NCBI GenBank assembly: GCA_005884605.1
Contig: VBBE01000110.1
Location: 1-11,377 of the forward strand
Direction: 5' to 3'
Origin: Candidatus Bathyarchaeota archaeon
Lineage (GTDB): Archaea > Thermoproteota > Bathyarchaeia > 40CM-2-53-6
DNA length: 11,377 nucleotides
Part shown: piece after piece, positions 1 through 6,033 of the stretch
Layout: every line of letters begins with the position of its first letter
How positions within the stretch are numbered: position 1 is the first letter of the stretch
The notes under the pieces: generated by a model
The model's input: only the letters and a program-made list of their open reading frames with translations
Database searches by the model: none
Told to the model about the DNA's origin: nothing
Program-made: the position numbers and the translations under genes

Positions 1-318
1 CTTGTTTCCCAGGGTGAACGACAAATCCACCTGAAGGCTGTTGGGCAAGAGGAAGACTCTGTAGATCGTCGACAGATGCGGGAGGTCAAATATGTGGACG
101 GCGTCGAACTCGTTCACAAGACGAGCTGTCCAATCAGCAAGAACATCATCTATTGCCGCGCCGTCAGCCAGCCCAAAAGTGAGGTCCAAGTCGGACCATC
201 TGTCGCCGCCACCTCCCGCCGTCGACCCGATCAGTGCGCCCGCGACCAGTCGAGGGTCCGCACGGCTCATTTGAACAAGGCGGTTGCGAACACGATCACG
301 GTCTTCAACTGTGAACAT
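1..318 (-). CDS. Nucleotidyltransferase (Pol beta superfamily), N-terminal part, cut by window edge
   Basis: The minus strand is open from an ATG at 318 to the left edge, giving 106 residues. It shows the Pol beta-type nucleotidyltransferase signature: a GS pair (G31-S32) in the stretch ALIGSTAGGGGDRWSDLDL, the Asp pair D43/D45, and a third acidic candidate D98 in QVDLSF. Such enzymes transfer a nucleoside monophosphate to a small molecule, protein or RNA; kanamycin/lincosamide-type resistance enzymes and MNT antitoxins share the fold. The missing C-terminus prevents choosing a substrate. A GAGGAG run lies 12 nt upstream of the ATG and a TATA-like element about 30 nt upstream. The plus-strand open frames here are shadows. 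The superfamily is clear; the specific function is unknown. Confidence 0.8.
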   Translation of the reverse strand, partial: MFTVEDRDRVRNRLVQMSRADPRLVAGALIGSTAGGGGDRWSDLDLTFGLADGAAIDDVLADWTARLVNEFDAVHIFDLPHLSTIYRVFLLPNSLQVDLSFTLGNK

Positions 319-343
319 GATGATACCAGACTCCTCACAGTTT

Positions 344-353
344 CGTATATCTT
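344..353 (-). promoter_or_regulatory. TATA-like box for the nucleotidyltransferase gene
   Basis: On the minus strand this reads AAGATATACG, about 31 nt before the ATG at 318. That is the spacing expected for an archaeal TATA box driving a short-leader transcript. The assignment rests on position and composition only. Confidence 0.3.
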
Positions 354-361
354 GCGCGGCG

Positions 362-392
362 TGACCCAGTCAGACTCTAACCGAGTGGGTCA
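362..392. repeat. Imperfect inverted repeat between two minus-strand genes
   Basis: TGACCCA at one end and TGGGTCA at the other are exact reverse complements, and inside them ACTC pairs with GAGT around a TAACC loop. The element lies just upstream of the nucleotidyltransferase promoter and downstream of the flavoprotein stop. It could be an operator or a transcript-end hairpin. I tried to fold it as a tRNA and it does not fit. Confidence 0.35.
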
Positions 393-448
393 AGAAAACG
401 TGGCAAGAAAAGCGGGCCAATACTCTTGATCTAAGCCCTAGGAGAAGC

Positions 449-991
449 TTATTCGGTCTTTGACGCGGGATTTCTTCGCTTGATGGTCACCATGACGAAT
501 ACTGCTCCTCCATATTCTTCTTCGTCCAATACTTTCAGTTGCCGTGGTAGGAATCGGCAGAACCTGTAGGATCTCAACTGTTCTGCCAGTTTTTTCTCGC
601 CTTTTTTCGTACTGGACATCCACTTCGCATAGGGAGGAAACCGCTTCGCGTACACCTGTTCCGCCTTCAGGGCCAATTTTCCTTCTGTTTGGGAGCACGT
701 ACCGAATAGTTGTATTCCACGGCCGGGAGCGTCCCAAGGCTGGTTGGTCCGGAAGATCGTCATTGCCATAGATGGATCCCTCGACAAGTTCCTGCAGTGA
801 CTAGACTTAATGTCCGACAGGAAGAATATTTCTAGATCGTCAAGGCCTCTGTAACAGAAATATGCTGTGTTGATGTGTGGCCGGTTCCGTGGGTCCAGTG
901 TAGCCATCGAGCAGAGTTCGCTGTCTCGCAAAATACGGGTGATGCTCTTCCGTAGTCGCTGATTAGAAAGGTTCCCGGCGATCGTCCTCAA
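449..991 (-). CDS. PNPOx-like flavin-binding split-barrel protein
   Basis: This 180-residue protein resembles the pyridoxamine 5'-phosphate oxidase-like split barrels, especially the YhbP/UPF0306 type. Residues 28-48 (CSMATLDP...PHINTAYFCY) form the first barrel strands. Residues 54-83 (IFFLSDIKSSHCRNLSRDP...IFRT) are the strand and helix where family members contact FMN phosphate, and residues 92-100 (GIQLFGTCS) form a further strand. The C-terminal Arg/Lys-rich stretch (CRFLPRQLKVLDEEEYGG) is the usual family ending. The start is TTG: a stop lies two codons upstream, and an N-terminal helix of about 20 residues before the first strand is normal. Family members bind FMN, F420 or haem; which cofactor is used here cannot be told. 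It is separated by about 130 bp from the nucleotidyltransferase. Confidence 0.8.
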   Translation of the reverse strand: MRTIAGNLSNQRLRKSITRILRDSELCSMATLDPRNRPHINTAYFCYRGLDDLEIFFLSDIKSSHCRNLSRDPSMAMTIFRTNQPWDAPGRGIQLFGTCSQTEGKLALKAEQVYAKRFPPYAKWMSSTKKGEKKLAEQLRSYRFCRFLPRQLKVLDEEEYGGAVFVMVTIKRRNPASKTE

Positions 992-1218
992 GAGTCACTC
1001 AGGTCTTGGCTGTAGGTTAGGGAGGGGAAGACGATAAAAACCCCGTCTTGTTGAAAGGCCGAGATTGTATGGAGAACGTTAGGGTCTCTCCCGGCAAAGC
1101 CGTGTCAGTAGGGGAAGTTTCCCTTGAGAACAAGACTGGCAACTCGATAGTTGTTCGGTATGACAAAGCCCGCAAAACCGTGTTACTAGTTGATTTGCTG
1201 TCTAGAAGAACAAGGAAA

Positions 1219-1446
1219 ATGAAGAATGGCAAACTTCTCGCAGCCGGGCTGGTTCTCCTCGCAGACTTCTTCTTGGCCCCTGTGATACCACGACAGGTGG
1301 ACGTTCCATGCCAAGGAGCCTCGGGTACGTCGATTCTTGGGACTGCTTGTGAGTCAACGGTTATGCCCTGTTCGGAATTGGAATCTCAATCCCTCCACCA
1401 CTGGCGTGTATTGCCTAATCGGGCTCGGTTCTGTTCCGTGTGCTAG
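1219..1446 (+). pseudogene. Remnant of a small membrane protein with probable frameshifts
   Basis: No single frame gives a sensible protein, but three hydrophobic pieces follow one another in different frames. An ATG at 1219 opens MKNGKLLAAGLVLL...FFLAPVIP, a strong transmembrane helix, followed by VPCQGAS. In another frame from 1359 comes GYALFGIGISIPPPLA. In the third frame from 1409 comes YCLIGLGSV. Joined, they look like a two-helix membrane protein with a Cys-containing loop. Each junction needs a shift of one base lost or two gained. The frame opened at 1219 stops at 1446, nine bases before the convergent YHS gene ends. An upstream extension of that frame to 1048 shows no recognisable sequence. 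I do not know the family, and the reconstruction is an inference. Confidence 0.4.
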
Positions 1447-1454
1447 AGCGCTTA

Positions 1455-1601
1455 CTATTGGTGTCCGTATCGGTGCGAGTCTTTGTCGAACGTGGTCTTA
1501 CAGGATGCTGAGCAGAAGTAGAAGATCTTGTCCCCGTGTTTCGAGGTAAGCTTCGTTTTCTTCTCGTCCACCATCATGCCACACACTGGATCTTTTTGCA
1601 T
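1455..1601 (-). CDS. Small YHS (TRASH-like) metal-binding protein
   Basis: This 48-residue protein is essentially a single YHS domain. It has the opening MQKDPVCGMMV, then FYFCSASC, then a Phe/His-rich end (TTFDKDSHRYGHQ). Likely metal ligands are C7, C30 and C34. An AGGAGG Shine-Dalgarno at 1609-1614, seven bases from the ATG, fixes the start and overlaps the stop codon of the copper ATPase fragment just upstream, so the two genes are co-transcribed and translationally close. Stand-alone YHS/TRASH proteins next to copper ATPases serve as copper carriers or sensors, as CopM does in Sulfolobus. A soluble cytoplasmic copper chaperone for the pump is the natural reading. The same C7/C30/C34 spacing occurs at the N-terminus of the ATPase itself. 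Confidence 0.85.
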   Translation of the reverse strand: MQKDPVCGMMVDEKKTKLTSKHGDKIFYFCSASCKTTFDKDSHRYGHQ

Positions 1602-1605
1602 TTGT

Positions 1606-1614
1606 CCACCTCCT
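1606..1614 (-). promoter_or_regulatory. Strong ribosome binding site of the YHS gene, overlapping the ATPase stop
   Basis: On the minus strand this reads AGGAGGTGG, a near-perfect Shine-Dalgarno. Its first bases overlap the TAG stop (1613-1615) of the ATPase fragment, which argues for coupled translation of ATPase and YHS protein. Confidence 0.75.
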
Positions 1615-2659
1615 AGATTTTCGGCGTGAATCTCCGCAGCAGTAGCGAGTTCGAGACGACAGTTACCGAGCTGAACGCCATCGCCGCTCCAGCGAGGAGC
1701 GGGAGCACGTTATAGATTCCCGGACCCAGTAAGGGCACCAGGATCCCCGCAGCTATCGGGATTAGAGCGACATTGTAGAGGAAGGCCCAGAGTAGGTTCT
1801 GTTTGATCTTTCTCACAGTAGCCTTGCTCAGCTGTAACGCCGTGGCCACGTCCCTGAGGTCATCCTTGATCAGAATTATCCCTCCAGTCTCCTTCGCCAC
1901 ATCTGTCCCGCTTCCGATTGCAATTCCGACGTCGGCCTTGGCCAAGGCGGGAGCATCGTTGATCCCATCTCCAACCATAGCCACTCTCTTGCCCTCAGCT
2001 TGCAACTTCTCGATCACCTTCTCCTTCTCGTCAGGGCGGACATTTGATATGATTTGATCTAGGTTAAGGCTTGAAGCAATTGCTTTGGCAGTCCTTTCAT
2101 TATCGCCCGTAAGCATTATCACGTTGAGCCCCATTGACTTCAAGCTCCTAATCGCGGTCGTTGAGGTCTCCTTCAACGTGTCCGCGAGCCCCAGAATCGC
2201 CCACGGTTCTCCATCAACCGCCAAAAATACAGCCGTCTTTCCCACGCTTTGCAACCGCTCTAGCTGTTCGGAAATTCTTTCGACTGGGACTGAGAAATTT
2301 CTCATCAGGTCAGCGTTGCCTAATAGGACCCTGCGGCCATCCACATCTGCTCTGACACCGAAGCCTGGAATGGCCTCGAAATTCGAAGGAGACGACAGCT
2401 CCGACCTCAGCTTCTTGGCTTCTCTAACAACCGCCTGCGCCAGGGGGTGTTCGCTTCCCAGCTCAGCAGACCCGGCGAAGTGCAATATGGACTTCGCTGA
2501 TTCCCCGTTTACTGAAACAACGTCTGTGACAGATGGCTCACCTTTGGTAAGGGTTCCCGTCTTGTCAAACACTATCGTGTCGACTTTGTGAGCTTCCTCT
2601 AGATTCTCTCCTCCCTTGATGAGGATCCCGCTCTCAGCTCCCTTACCTGCCCCTACCAA
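1613..2659 (-). pseudogene. copA: Cu+-exporting P1B-type ATPase, C-terminal fragment
   Basis: This is the back part of a P1B-1 copper pump. Counting from the first in-frame start (TTG at 2659): DKTGT with the phosphorylated Asp at D32, the HP loop of the nucleotide-binding domain (H71-P72), TGD at 184-186, GDGIND at 230-235, then two C-terminal helices. These carry the Cu+ signatures YN (295-296, TM7) and MxxSS (327-331, TM8), so the metal call is Cu+/Ag+. In frame, the coding sequence continues back a few codons (Pro-Ala-Ala-Leu, matching the conserved sequence after the CPC helix) and then runs into the left inverted-repeat arm, where a stop appears. The TGE loop, TM5 and the CPC helix are absent. 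As it stands it cannot transport. Followed directly by the YHS gene. Confidence 0.85.
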
Positions 2660-2661
2660 AA

Positions 2662-2861
2662 GTGCGGCAGGCCTATCGCTTTACAACTGCGACTCGATGA
2701 CTATTCGATTCGCTGCCTATCGTCGCTTCCATAGAGAGAACTGACTGGGACAGCTGGCCTCTTGCTAAGGGTGGCTTGGCCAAGACTTTACATTTGTAAA
2801 GACGCGTAGTTTAGTTGTGGAGGAACATTAGGGTTTCATGGCTAAAGACCCGATCTGCGGC
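2662..2861 (+). repeat. Left arm of a perfect 200-bp inverted repeat
   Basis: These 200 bases are the exact reverse complement of 3521-3720; I compared both arms along their full length and saw no mismatch. The arm is an inverted second copy of the ATPase/HMBD divergent promoter plus the first eight ATPase codons, and it sits inside the ATPase coding sequence. The outer ten bases, CCTGCCGCAC on the minus strand, also encode the conserved Pro-Ala-Ala of the ATPase in the correct frame, so they look like microhomology at the junction. Transcription from the HMBD side of this copied promoter would run into the ATPase C-terminal fragment. Confidence 0.95.
2786..2801. promoter_or_regulatory. Cop-box-like palindrome, copy in the left repeat arm
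   Basis: CTTTACATTTGTAAAG is a perfect palindrome around a TT centre and is the mirror copy of 3581-3596. In this arm it no longer lies before an intact gene. Confidence 0.5.
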
Positions 2862-3544
2862 GACTCGTCTAGGGCAGAGCCTCCTTCTACTACGACCCCG
2901 TCAACGGGGACTCGCTCGCCGGGTCTGACCACAAACACGTCGTCAACTCGAACGTCCTCGATAGGAATCTCAACCTCGCTACCGTCTCGAAGGACCCTGG
3001 CCATTATGGGCTGGAGTTCTAGTAGTTTCCGAACTGACTCCGAGGCTCGTTGCTTGGTCAGGTGTTCGAGAAGGTTTCCGGTCAGTATCAGTGTGATGAT
3101 GATCGCTGATGTTTCGAAGTATGTCCCGTTACTCGGAAAGAATGCTGGGAAGAACGTCACTATAACGCTGTACGCCCACGCCGCCGACGTTCCCATAGCG
3201 ATGAGCAAGTCCATGTTCCCGACTCGTGACCGAAGGGCGTCGTAAGAGCCGCGGTAGAATCTGAATCCCACCACGAACTGGACCGGGATCGAGAGGAGAA
3301 ACATGACAAGGTTGTTGATGTCCCTCTGCAGAAGGATGGGAAGGTAGGTTAGAGTAGCAATGGGAACGGTCAACACCGTCCCGATTACGACGAGTCGCTT
3401 CAGCCGGGCAAAGGCCTTTTCCGGAGCCTGGAACTGGACTAGGCAGCCTTCGCTGCAAAAGAAATATTGTGACCCGTGAAGAGTGGCGGTAAGGGCATGC
3501 GGACCCTCTTCTACGAACATGCCGCAGATCGGGTCTTTAGCCAT
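2828..3544 (-). pseudogene. copA: Cu+-exporting P1B-type ATPase, N-terminal fragment with YHS domain
   Basis: The front part of the copper pump starts at an ATG in the right repeat arm, with a GGAGG about 14 bases upstream. Residues 1-40 are a YHS metal-binding domain (C7, C30, C34). Four membrane helices follow (about 49-72, 77-97, 110-132, 144-160), with the P1B motif GNMDLLIAMGTSAAWAYS (109-126). The start of the actuator domain ends in PGERVPVDG (208-216) and GGSALDES (221-228). Intact pumps continue with the TGE loop here; instead the reading frame enters the left repeat arm at 2861 and finishes with ten foreign residues. A YHS domain in place of an HMA domain is known for archaeal CopA proteins. 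Together with 1613-2659 this accounts for one pump lacking roughly 115-120 central residues. Confidence 0.85.
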
Positions 3545-3580
3545 GAAACCCTAATGTTCCTCCACAACTAAACTACGCGT

Positions 3581-3596
3581 CTTTACAAATGTAAAG
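3581..3596. promoter_or_regulatory. Cop-box-like operator in the ATPase/HMBD divergent promoter
   Basis: CTTTACATTTGTAAAG is a perfect palindrome with a 2-bp centre and contains TACAnnTGTA, the core of the CopY operator of Firmicutes. On the minus strand TTTACATT could also serve as a TATA-like box about 45-50 bases before the ATPase ATG, so a bound repressor would block TBP. The match to the bacterial motif may be chance. No regulator gene of the CopY type is in the window, so the binding protein is unknown. Confidence 0.55.
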
Positions 3597-3668
3597 TCTT
3601 GGCCAAGCCACCCTTAGCAAGAGGCCAGCTGTCCCAGTCAGTTCTCTCTATGGAAGCGACGATAGGCA

Positions 3669-3693
3669 GCGAATCGAATAGTCATCGAGTCGC
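3669..3693. promoter_or_regulatory. Second imperfect palindrome in the divergent promoter
   Basis: Nine-base half-sites GCGAATCGA and TCGAGTCGC are separated by 7 bases and match as an inverted repeat except at one position. The element lies between the cop-box-like palindrome and the HMBD start, and is duplicated at 2689-2713 in the left arm. A second operator is possible. Confidence 0.35.
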
Positions 3694-3737
3694 AGTTGTA
3701 AAGCGATAGGCCTGCCGCACATTCCAGTCATCACGAA

Positions 3738-3985
3738 ATGAATTCTAACCCAACGATCTACACTTGTCCTATGTATCTAGAGGTCAAATCGACTTCCCTG
3801 GAACCTGCCCAATATGCGGGATGAAGTTAGTTCTTGTTACAAAGACCGATGGAGGAGTGGGATCATCACGCGCATGCGATCAAGCCCGCCTCACAGATGT
3901 CCCGCCCTTCGAGTTCCAATTTTTACGATCAAAAGTGCTCCGAGTACTATGGCCGTACTCCCGAGGACAATCAGCCAGGGAGTGA
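3738..3985 (+). pseudogene. Heavy-metal-binding domain (HMBD) protein, frameshifted
   Basis: From an ATG at 3738 the first frame encodes MNSNPTIYTCPMYLEVKS and then runs to a stop at 3824. The neighbouring frame takes over at about 3791 with DFPGTCPICGMKLVLVTK. Joined, this is the HMBD module (YTCPMHPEV...PGxCPxCGMxL) found alone or at the N-terminus of CopB/CusB proteins; the usual His after CPM is Tyr here. One missing base near 3789-3791 explains the break. Further on, yet another frame holds EEWDHHAHAIKP, a His-rich stretch typical of copper proteins, so a second shift is possible; the end is therefore uncertain and may overlap the convergent gene at 3891. It is transcribed divergently from the copper ATPase. 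Confidence 0.6.
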
Positions 3986-4109
3986 TCACTGCACAGCTTC
4001 TCGGAGGATACGTGTCTATGCACGGTGGTTTCTTCACCAAAAAGTCTGCTACCACCATTATCAGTCCTGAACATAAGATCCCAATGGCAATGATTGTAGC
4101 CCACTTCAT
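3891..4109 (-). CDS. Small two-helix membrane protein
   Basis: A 72-residue protein with two clear membrane helices (about 3-23 and 44-63). The short connecting loop contains two Cys (KKPPCIDTYPPRSCAV), and a basic tail follows (KIGTRRAGHL). A hairpin topology with the Cys pair between the helices suits an extracytoplasmic disulfide or a metal site, but I do not recognise the family. The ATG is the only start after an in-frame stop. It is convergent with the HMBD remnant. The composition, Leu/Ile/Val blocks bounded by Arg/Lys, makes it the credible coding frame here; the opposite-strand frames are Ser/His/Arg-rich shadows. Confidence 0.6.
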   Translation of the reverse strand: MKWATIIAIGILCSGLIMVVADFLVKKPPCIDTYPPRSCAVITPWLIVLGSTAIVLGALLIVKIGTRRAGHL

Positions 4110-4320
4110 GTCTTTCTCGCCGTTCCTAGCATCAAGTTACCACTCCTAACTTCCGGCTCAAGTTCTTTGTCCTCCCCGCCATCAGATTTTCTGCTGATGT
4201 CTTTGGTTAACGAATGCTGCGGGCACACACACTTGCCTTGTTCAAGCGTTTCGGCAGTCGAACAGGCTGTTCTAATGGGTAGTATTATCACTCGGCACGG
4301 ACAACGAGAAGGAGATAGGA

Positions 4321-4695
4321 TTGAGTACAATGTTCCTCAAGGAGCTGTCGTGGCTTCCTGTGGGCTTTCTTTCAGCCCTTGGCGGATGTACGCTTACTGT
4401 TCTATCATTGTCATCTCATACAAGAGAGCTCGTAATCGACGCCGAGATCCATCGCTATGGATATCCCCAGCCATGGTTATCGGAAACCTTGGGCGGAGCC
4501 GTCTCGACTTTCGAGAACCTTCTTCAGCAGGCCGCCTCTCCACCACAGATTGATGTCGCTGCATTCTTATTCGACTCGGTCCTCTACACTTTTGGTATCG
4601 CATTAGTCCTTTCTAGCATTCTCGTTCTGGCGAGGCATCTTTGGGGAGGTAGAAATTTGAGGCACCGATCGGCCATCGTACTCGGATCACCTTAA
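4321..4695 (+). CDS. Two-helix membrane protein of unknown function
   Basis: A protein of about 124 residues with one membrane helix near 12-30, an extracytoplasmic stretch with Tyr/Pro/Trp (HRYGYPQPWLS) and ASPPQIDVAAFLFD, a second helix (about 83-107) and a short basic tail. A hairpin with a YGxPxPWL-type motif just after the first helix resembles hypothetical membrane proteins I associate with soil archaea; I cannot name a function. An AAGGAG Shine-Dalgarno about five to eight bases upstream favours the TTG at 4321, though the ATG at 4330 is possible. It ends shortly before a 16-bp palindrome that separates it from the convergent gene. Confidence 0.6.
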   Translation: MSTMFLKELSWLPVGFLSALGGCTLTVLSLSSHTRELVIDAEIHRYGYPQPWLSETLGGAVSTFENLLQQAASPPQIDVAAFLFDSVLYTFGIALVLSSILVLARHLWGGRNLRHRSAIVLGSP

Positions 4696-4756
4696 TCAAG
4701 CCGAAACGAGCTGCGCCTCCTCAATTCCCAGCTCTAAAAGACTACCTAAGTGTCTC

Positions 4757-4772
4757 CGCATCAGCTGATGCG
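4757..4772. terminator. Perfect 16-bp palindrome between convergent genes
   Basis: CGCATCAGCTGATGCG is a perfect palindrome; on the plus strand it is followed by CAGTTTTC. It lies about 60 bp after the plus-strand membrane gene and overlaps the stop codon of the minus-strand gene. It could form a hairpin acting at transcript ends in both directions. Archaeal termination depends mostly on T-tracts, so the role is tentative. Confidence 0.35.
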
Positions 4773-5141
4773 CAGTTTTCGACCCTGTTGTATGATGAAG
4801 CCAACGTAGAGAGCCCATAGACCAGTGGCAATCACGGCGACGGCCGTGATCCCGAGTGTGAAAAGAATGAGAGCTGGCATCGCGGTCCCAAGCATCAAGC
4901 TCACCACGAACAACGAATCACCTCTCTGAACCAATACCCTCTTTCTAGCAATACTCGTCTTCGCCACGCCAACCACTTCGAGATAGTAAACACCGGAGAT
5001 GCCAAAGAGGAAGATTGCTAGCAACGTCGTTGTTAGCGTCACCTGAAAGAGAACACCATTCAACTGGTTGGAAGCGTAACGTGGAAAGAGGAAGACGAGC
5101 ACGAAAGTGAATATCGCTAGGTTCGAACCGATTAGAGTCAC
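4761..5141 (-). CDS. Four-helix membrane protein of unknown function, N-terminus uncertain
   Basis: The 126 residues from the GTG at 5141 contain four hydrophobic segments (about 5-20, 30-52, 78-99, 101-119) and a basic linker after the second (KTSIARKRVLVQRGD). The frame continues upstream without a stop for about 22 further codons, with a sequence that looks like coding (ALDETGIDRDFVASNLNRTV), but contains no ATG/GTG/TTG there. A GAGGAG motif and a TAAATAG TATA-like element lie further upstream in a different frame. The real start may thus have been lost to a small indel near 5200. Part of the C-terminus is encoded inside the palindrome at 4757-4772. No family recognised. Confidence 0.55.
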   Translation of the reverse strand: MTLIGSNLAIFTFVLVFLFPRYASNQLNGVLFQVTLTTTLLAIFLFGISGVYYLEVVGVAKTSIARKRVLVQRGDSLFVVSLMLGTAMPALILFTLGITAVAVIATGLWALYVGFIIQQGRKLRIS

Positions 5142-5504
5142 TGTCCGGTTCAGATTCGATGCAACAAAGTCCCGATCGATCCCCGTCTCATCTAAAGCGG
5201 AAAACGAAACCTATCTCCTCTAGTACTTTCTCATGCCGGCCATGACTATTTAGGCGGTCGATGGCTTGCCACCCGCTACTTGAGCTCAAACGAGACCCTC
5301 TCTTTTACTCACTCCGGAGCGAGGACACCCGTTGTGAGTAATTCGCGCTAATCGACGATGAGTATCCTGACGGGGCGAATCCGTCCCAGGATGGGGAGGA
5401 CGATGTAGACGTCAACGACAACAACCGCGGCCACGACAGAGGTGACCAAAAGAGCTAACGTGTCGTCAGCACGTACCGCGAACACTTGCTCGTTTTTACG
5501 CCCG
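5142..5504 (-). other. Gene-poor stretch with one doubtful small ORF
   Basis: About 360 bases without a convincing gene. The left end holds the likely 5' region of the gene ending at 4761 (TAAATAG about 5250, GAGGAG near 5212-5220). A minus-strand frame ending at 5348 and starting within the tail of the DUF6326 remnant has one very hydrophobic segment (LALLVTSVVAAVVVVDVYIVLP) after a nondescript N-terminus. It could be a single-helix membrane protein or a fragment of one. I see no repeat or RNA gene here. Confidence 0.3.
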
Positions 5505-5869
5505 CTAGCCGCTCCACTGCCACGCATACCAGACTGTGAGGACATTAAACCCGAGTCCTACAATTATCAGGAATTTGTCGTAAGCGGAAGGATAGTTGGG
5601 CAATCCAATGAGATTGAAACAAAAGAAGATTATGGCTACGATGATGTTTGCCCAGCGATTCAGAGGATAGTTCAATGTCAGTGAGAGAAAGCCATGACAA
5701 TCGGAGTCACCATTAACGCAGCAACTCCCAACCACTGATTCCCAGTTATTTGTACGCGTCCTAGTTTTCCTGCTTGAAAGTCGCTGTAAATTCGCAACAC
5801 ATCCCCCAGAAGATAAGTCGACATTAGAGCCACCCGGGATGCTGAAAGGATTATTTTCACATCTTCCAT
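5505..5869 (-). pseudogene. DUF6326 family membrane protein, broken by a one-base deletion
   Basis: From the ATG at 5869 one frame encodes MEDVKIILSASRVALMSTYL and on to PIVMAF, then stops. The adjacent frame carries on with LSLTLNYPLNRWANIIVAII...SAYDKFLIIVGLGFNVLTVWYAW to 5505. Restoring one T in the T-run at 5688-5690 (minus-strand TTT to TTTT) gives a continuous 121-residue protein with four membrane helices, close to the normal length and order of DUF6326 proteins. The family's biochemical role is not known. The homopolymer position makes a sequencing error as likely as a true mutation. A GGGTGAT sequence before the ATG may be the ribosome binding site. Confidence 0.75.
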
Positions 5870-5978
5870 AATTCAATCACCCCTAAAACTATTGAAGGAT
5901 TGTTAGTTGAATTCGTCTTCGATGTTCCTGTTCAGATCTTTCGCCGTTGAAATGCTTGACCAGTTAATACTTGTTCTT

Positions 5979-5992
5979 AGAGGCTTGCCTCT
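5979..5992. promoter_or_regulatory. Palindrome in the cupredoxin promoter region
   Basis: AGAGGCTTGCCTCT is a perfect 6-bp inverted repeat around TT. It lies roughly 25 bases downstream of the TATA-like GTTAATACTT (5963-5972) and 42 bases before the cupredoxin start, so it would sit on the expected transcription start. An operator is a reasonable guess. Confidence 0.3.
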
Positions 5993-6033
5993 TTTCGGCC
6001 TGACGGGCTGCACATAATCCGAGGGAAAGCACG

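Larger units (their letters stand above)
3521..3720 (-). repeat. Right arm of the perfect 200-bp inverted repeat (native copy)
   Basis: This is the exact reverse complement of 2662-2861. It appears to be the original location, because it runs without a break from the ATPase promoter into the ATPase coding sequence (MAKDPICG then MFVEEG) and, outward, into the leader of the HMBD gene. The core between the arms is 659 bp. Confidence 0.95.

Noticed and set aside
362..392. Possible tRNA or tRNA fragment
   Set aside because: A stem with an anticodon-like loop can be drawn, but there is no acceptor stem, D-loop or GTTCRA-type T-loop on either strand.
76..429. Plus-strand frames in the first 430 bases
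   Set aside because: They lie opposite the nucleotidyltransferase, whose GS...DxD motif on the minus strand is clear.
1017..1232. Minus-strand 71-residue frame opposite the upstream part of the small membrane gene
   Set aside because: Composition is Ser/Thr/Leu without motif or ribosome binding site, and it is antisense to a better explained region.
2838..3245. Plus-strand frame starting MAKDPICGDSS, 135 residues
   Set aside because: Its first eight codons are the copied ATPase start in the left repeat arm; the rest is Ser/Thr/Arg-rich antisense of the ATPase with no coding character.
2662..3720. Insertion sequence or transposon explanation for the inverted repeat
   Set aside because: The core encodes only ATPase sequence, no transposase or integrase is present, and the arms are promoter DNA rather than terminal repeats.
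4167..4553. Plus-strand 128-residue frame overlapping the two-helix membrane gene
   Set aside because: Cys/Ser/Arg-rich and without helices; the frame from 4321 has clear membrane segments and a ribosome binding site.
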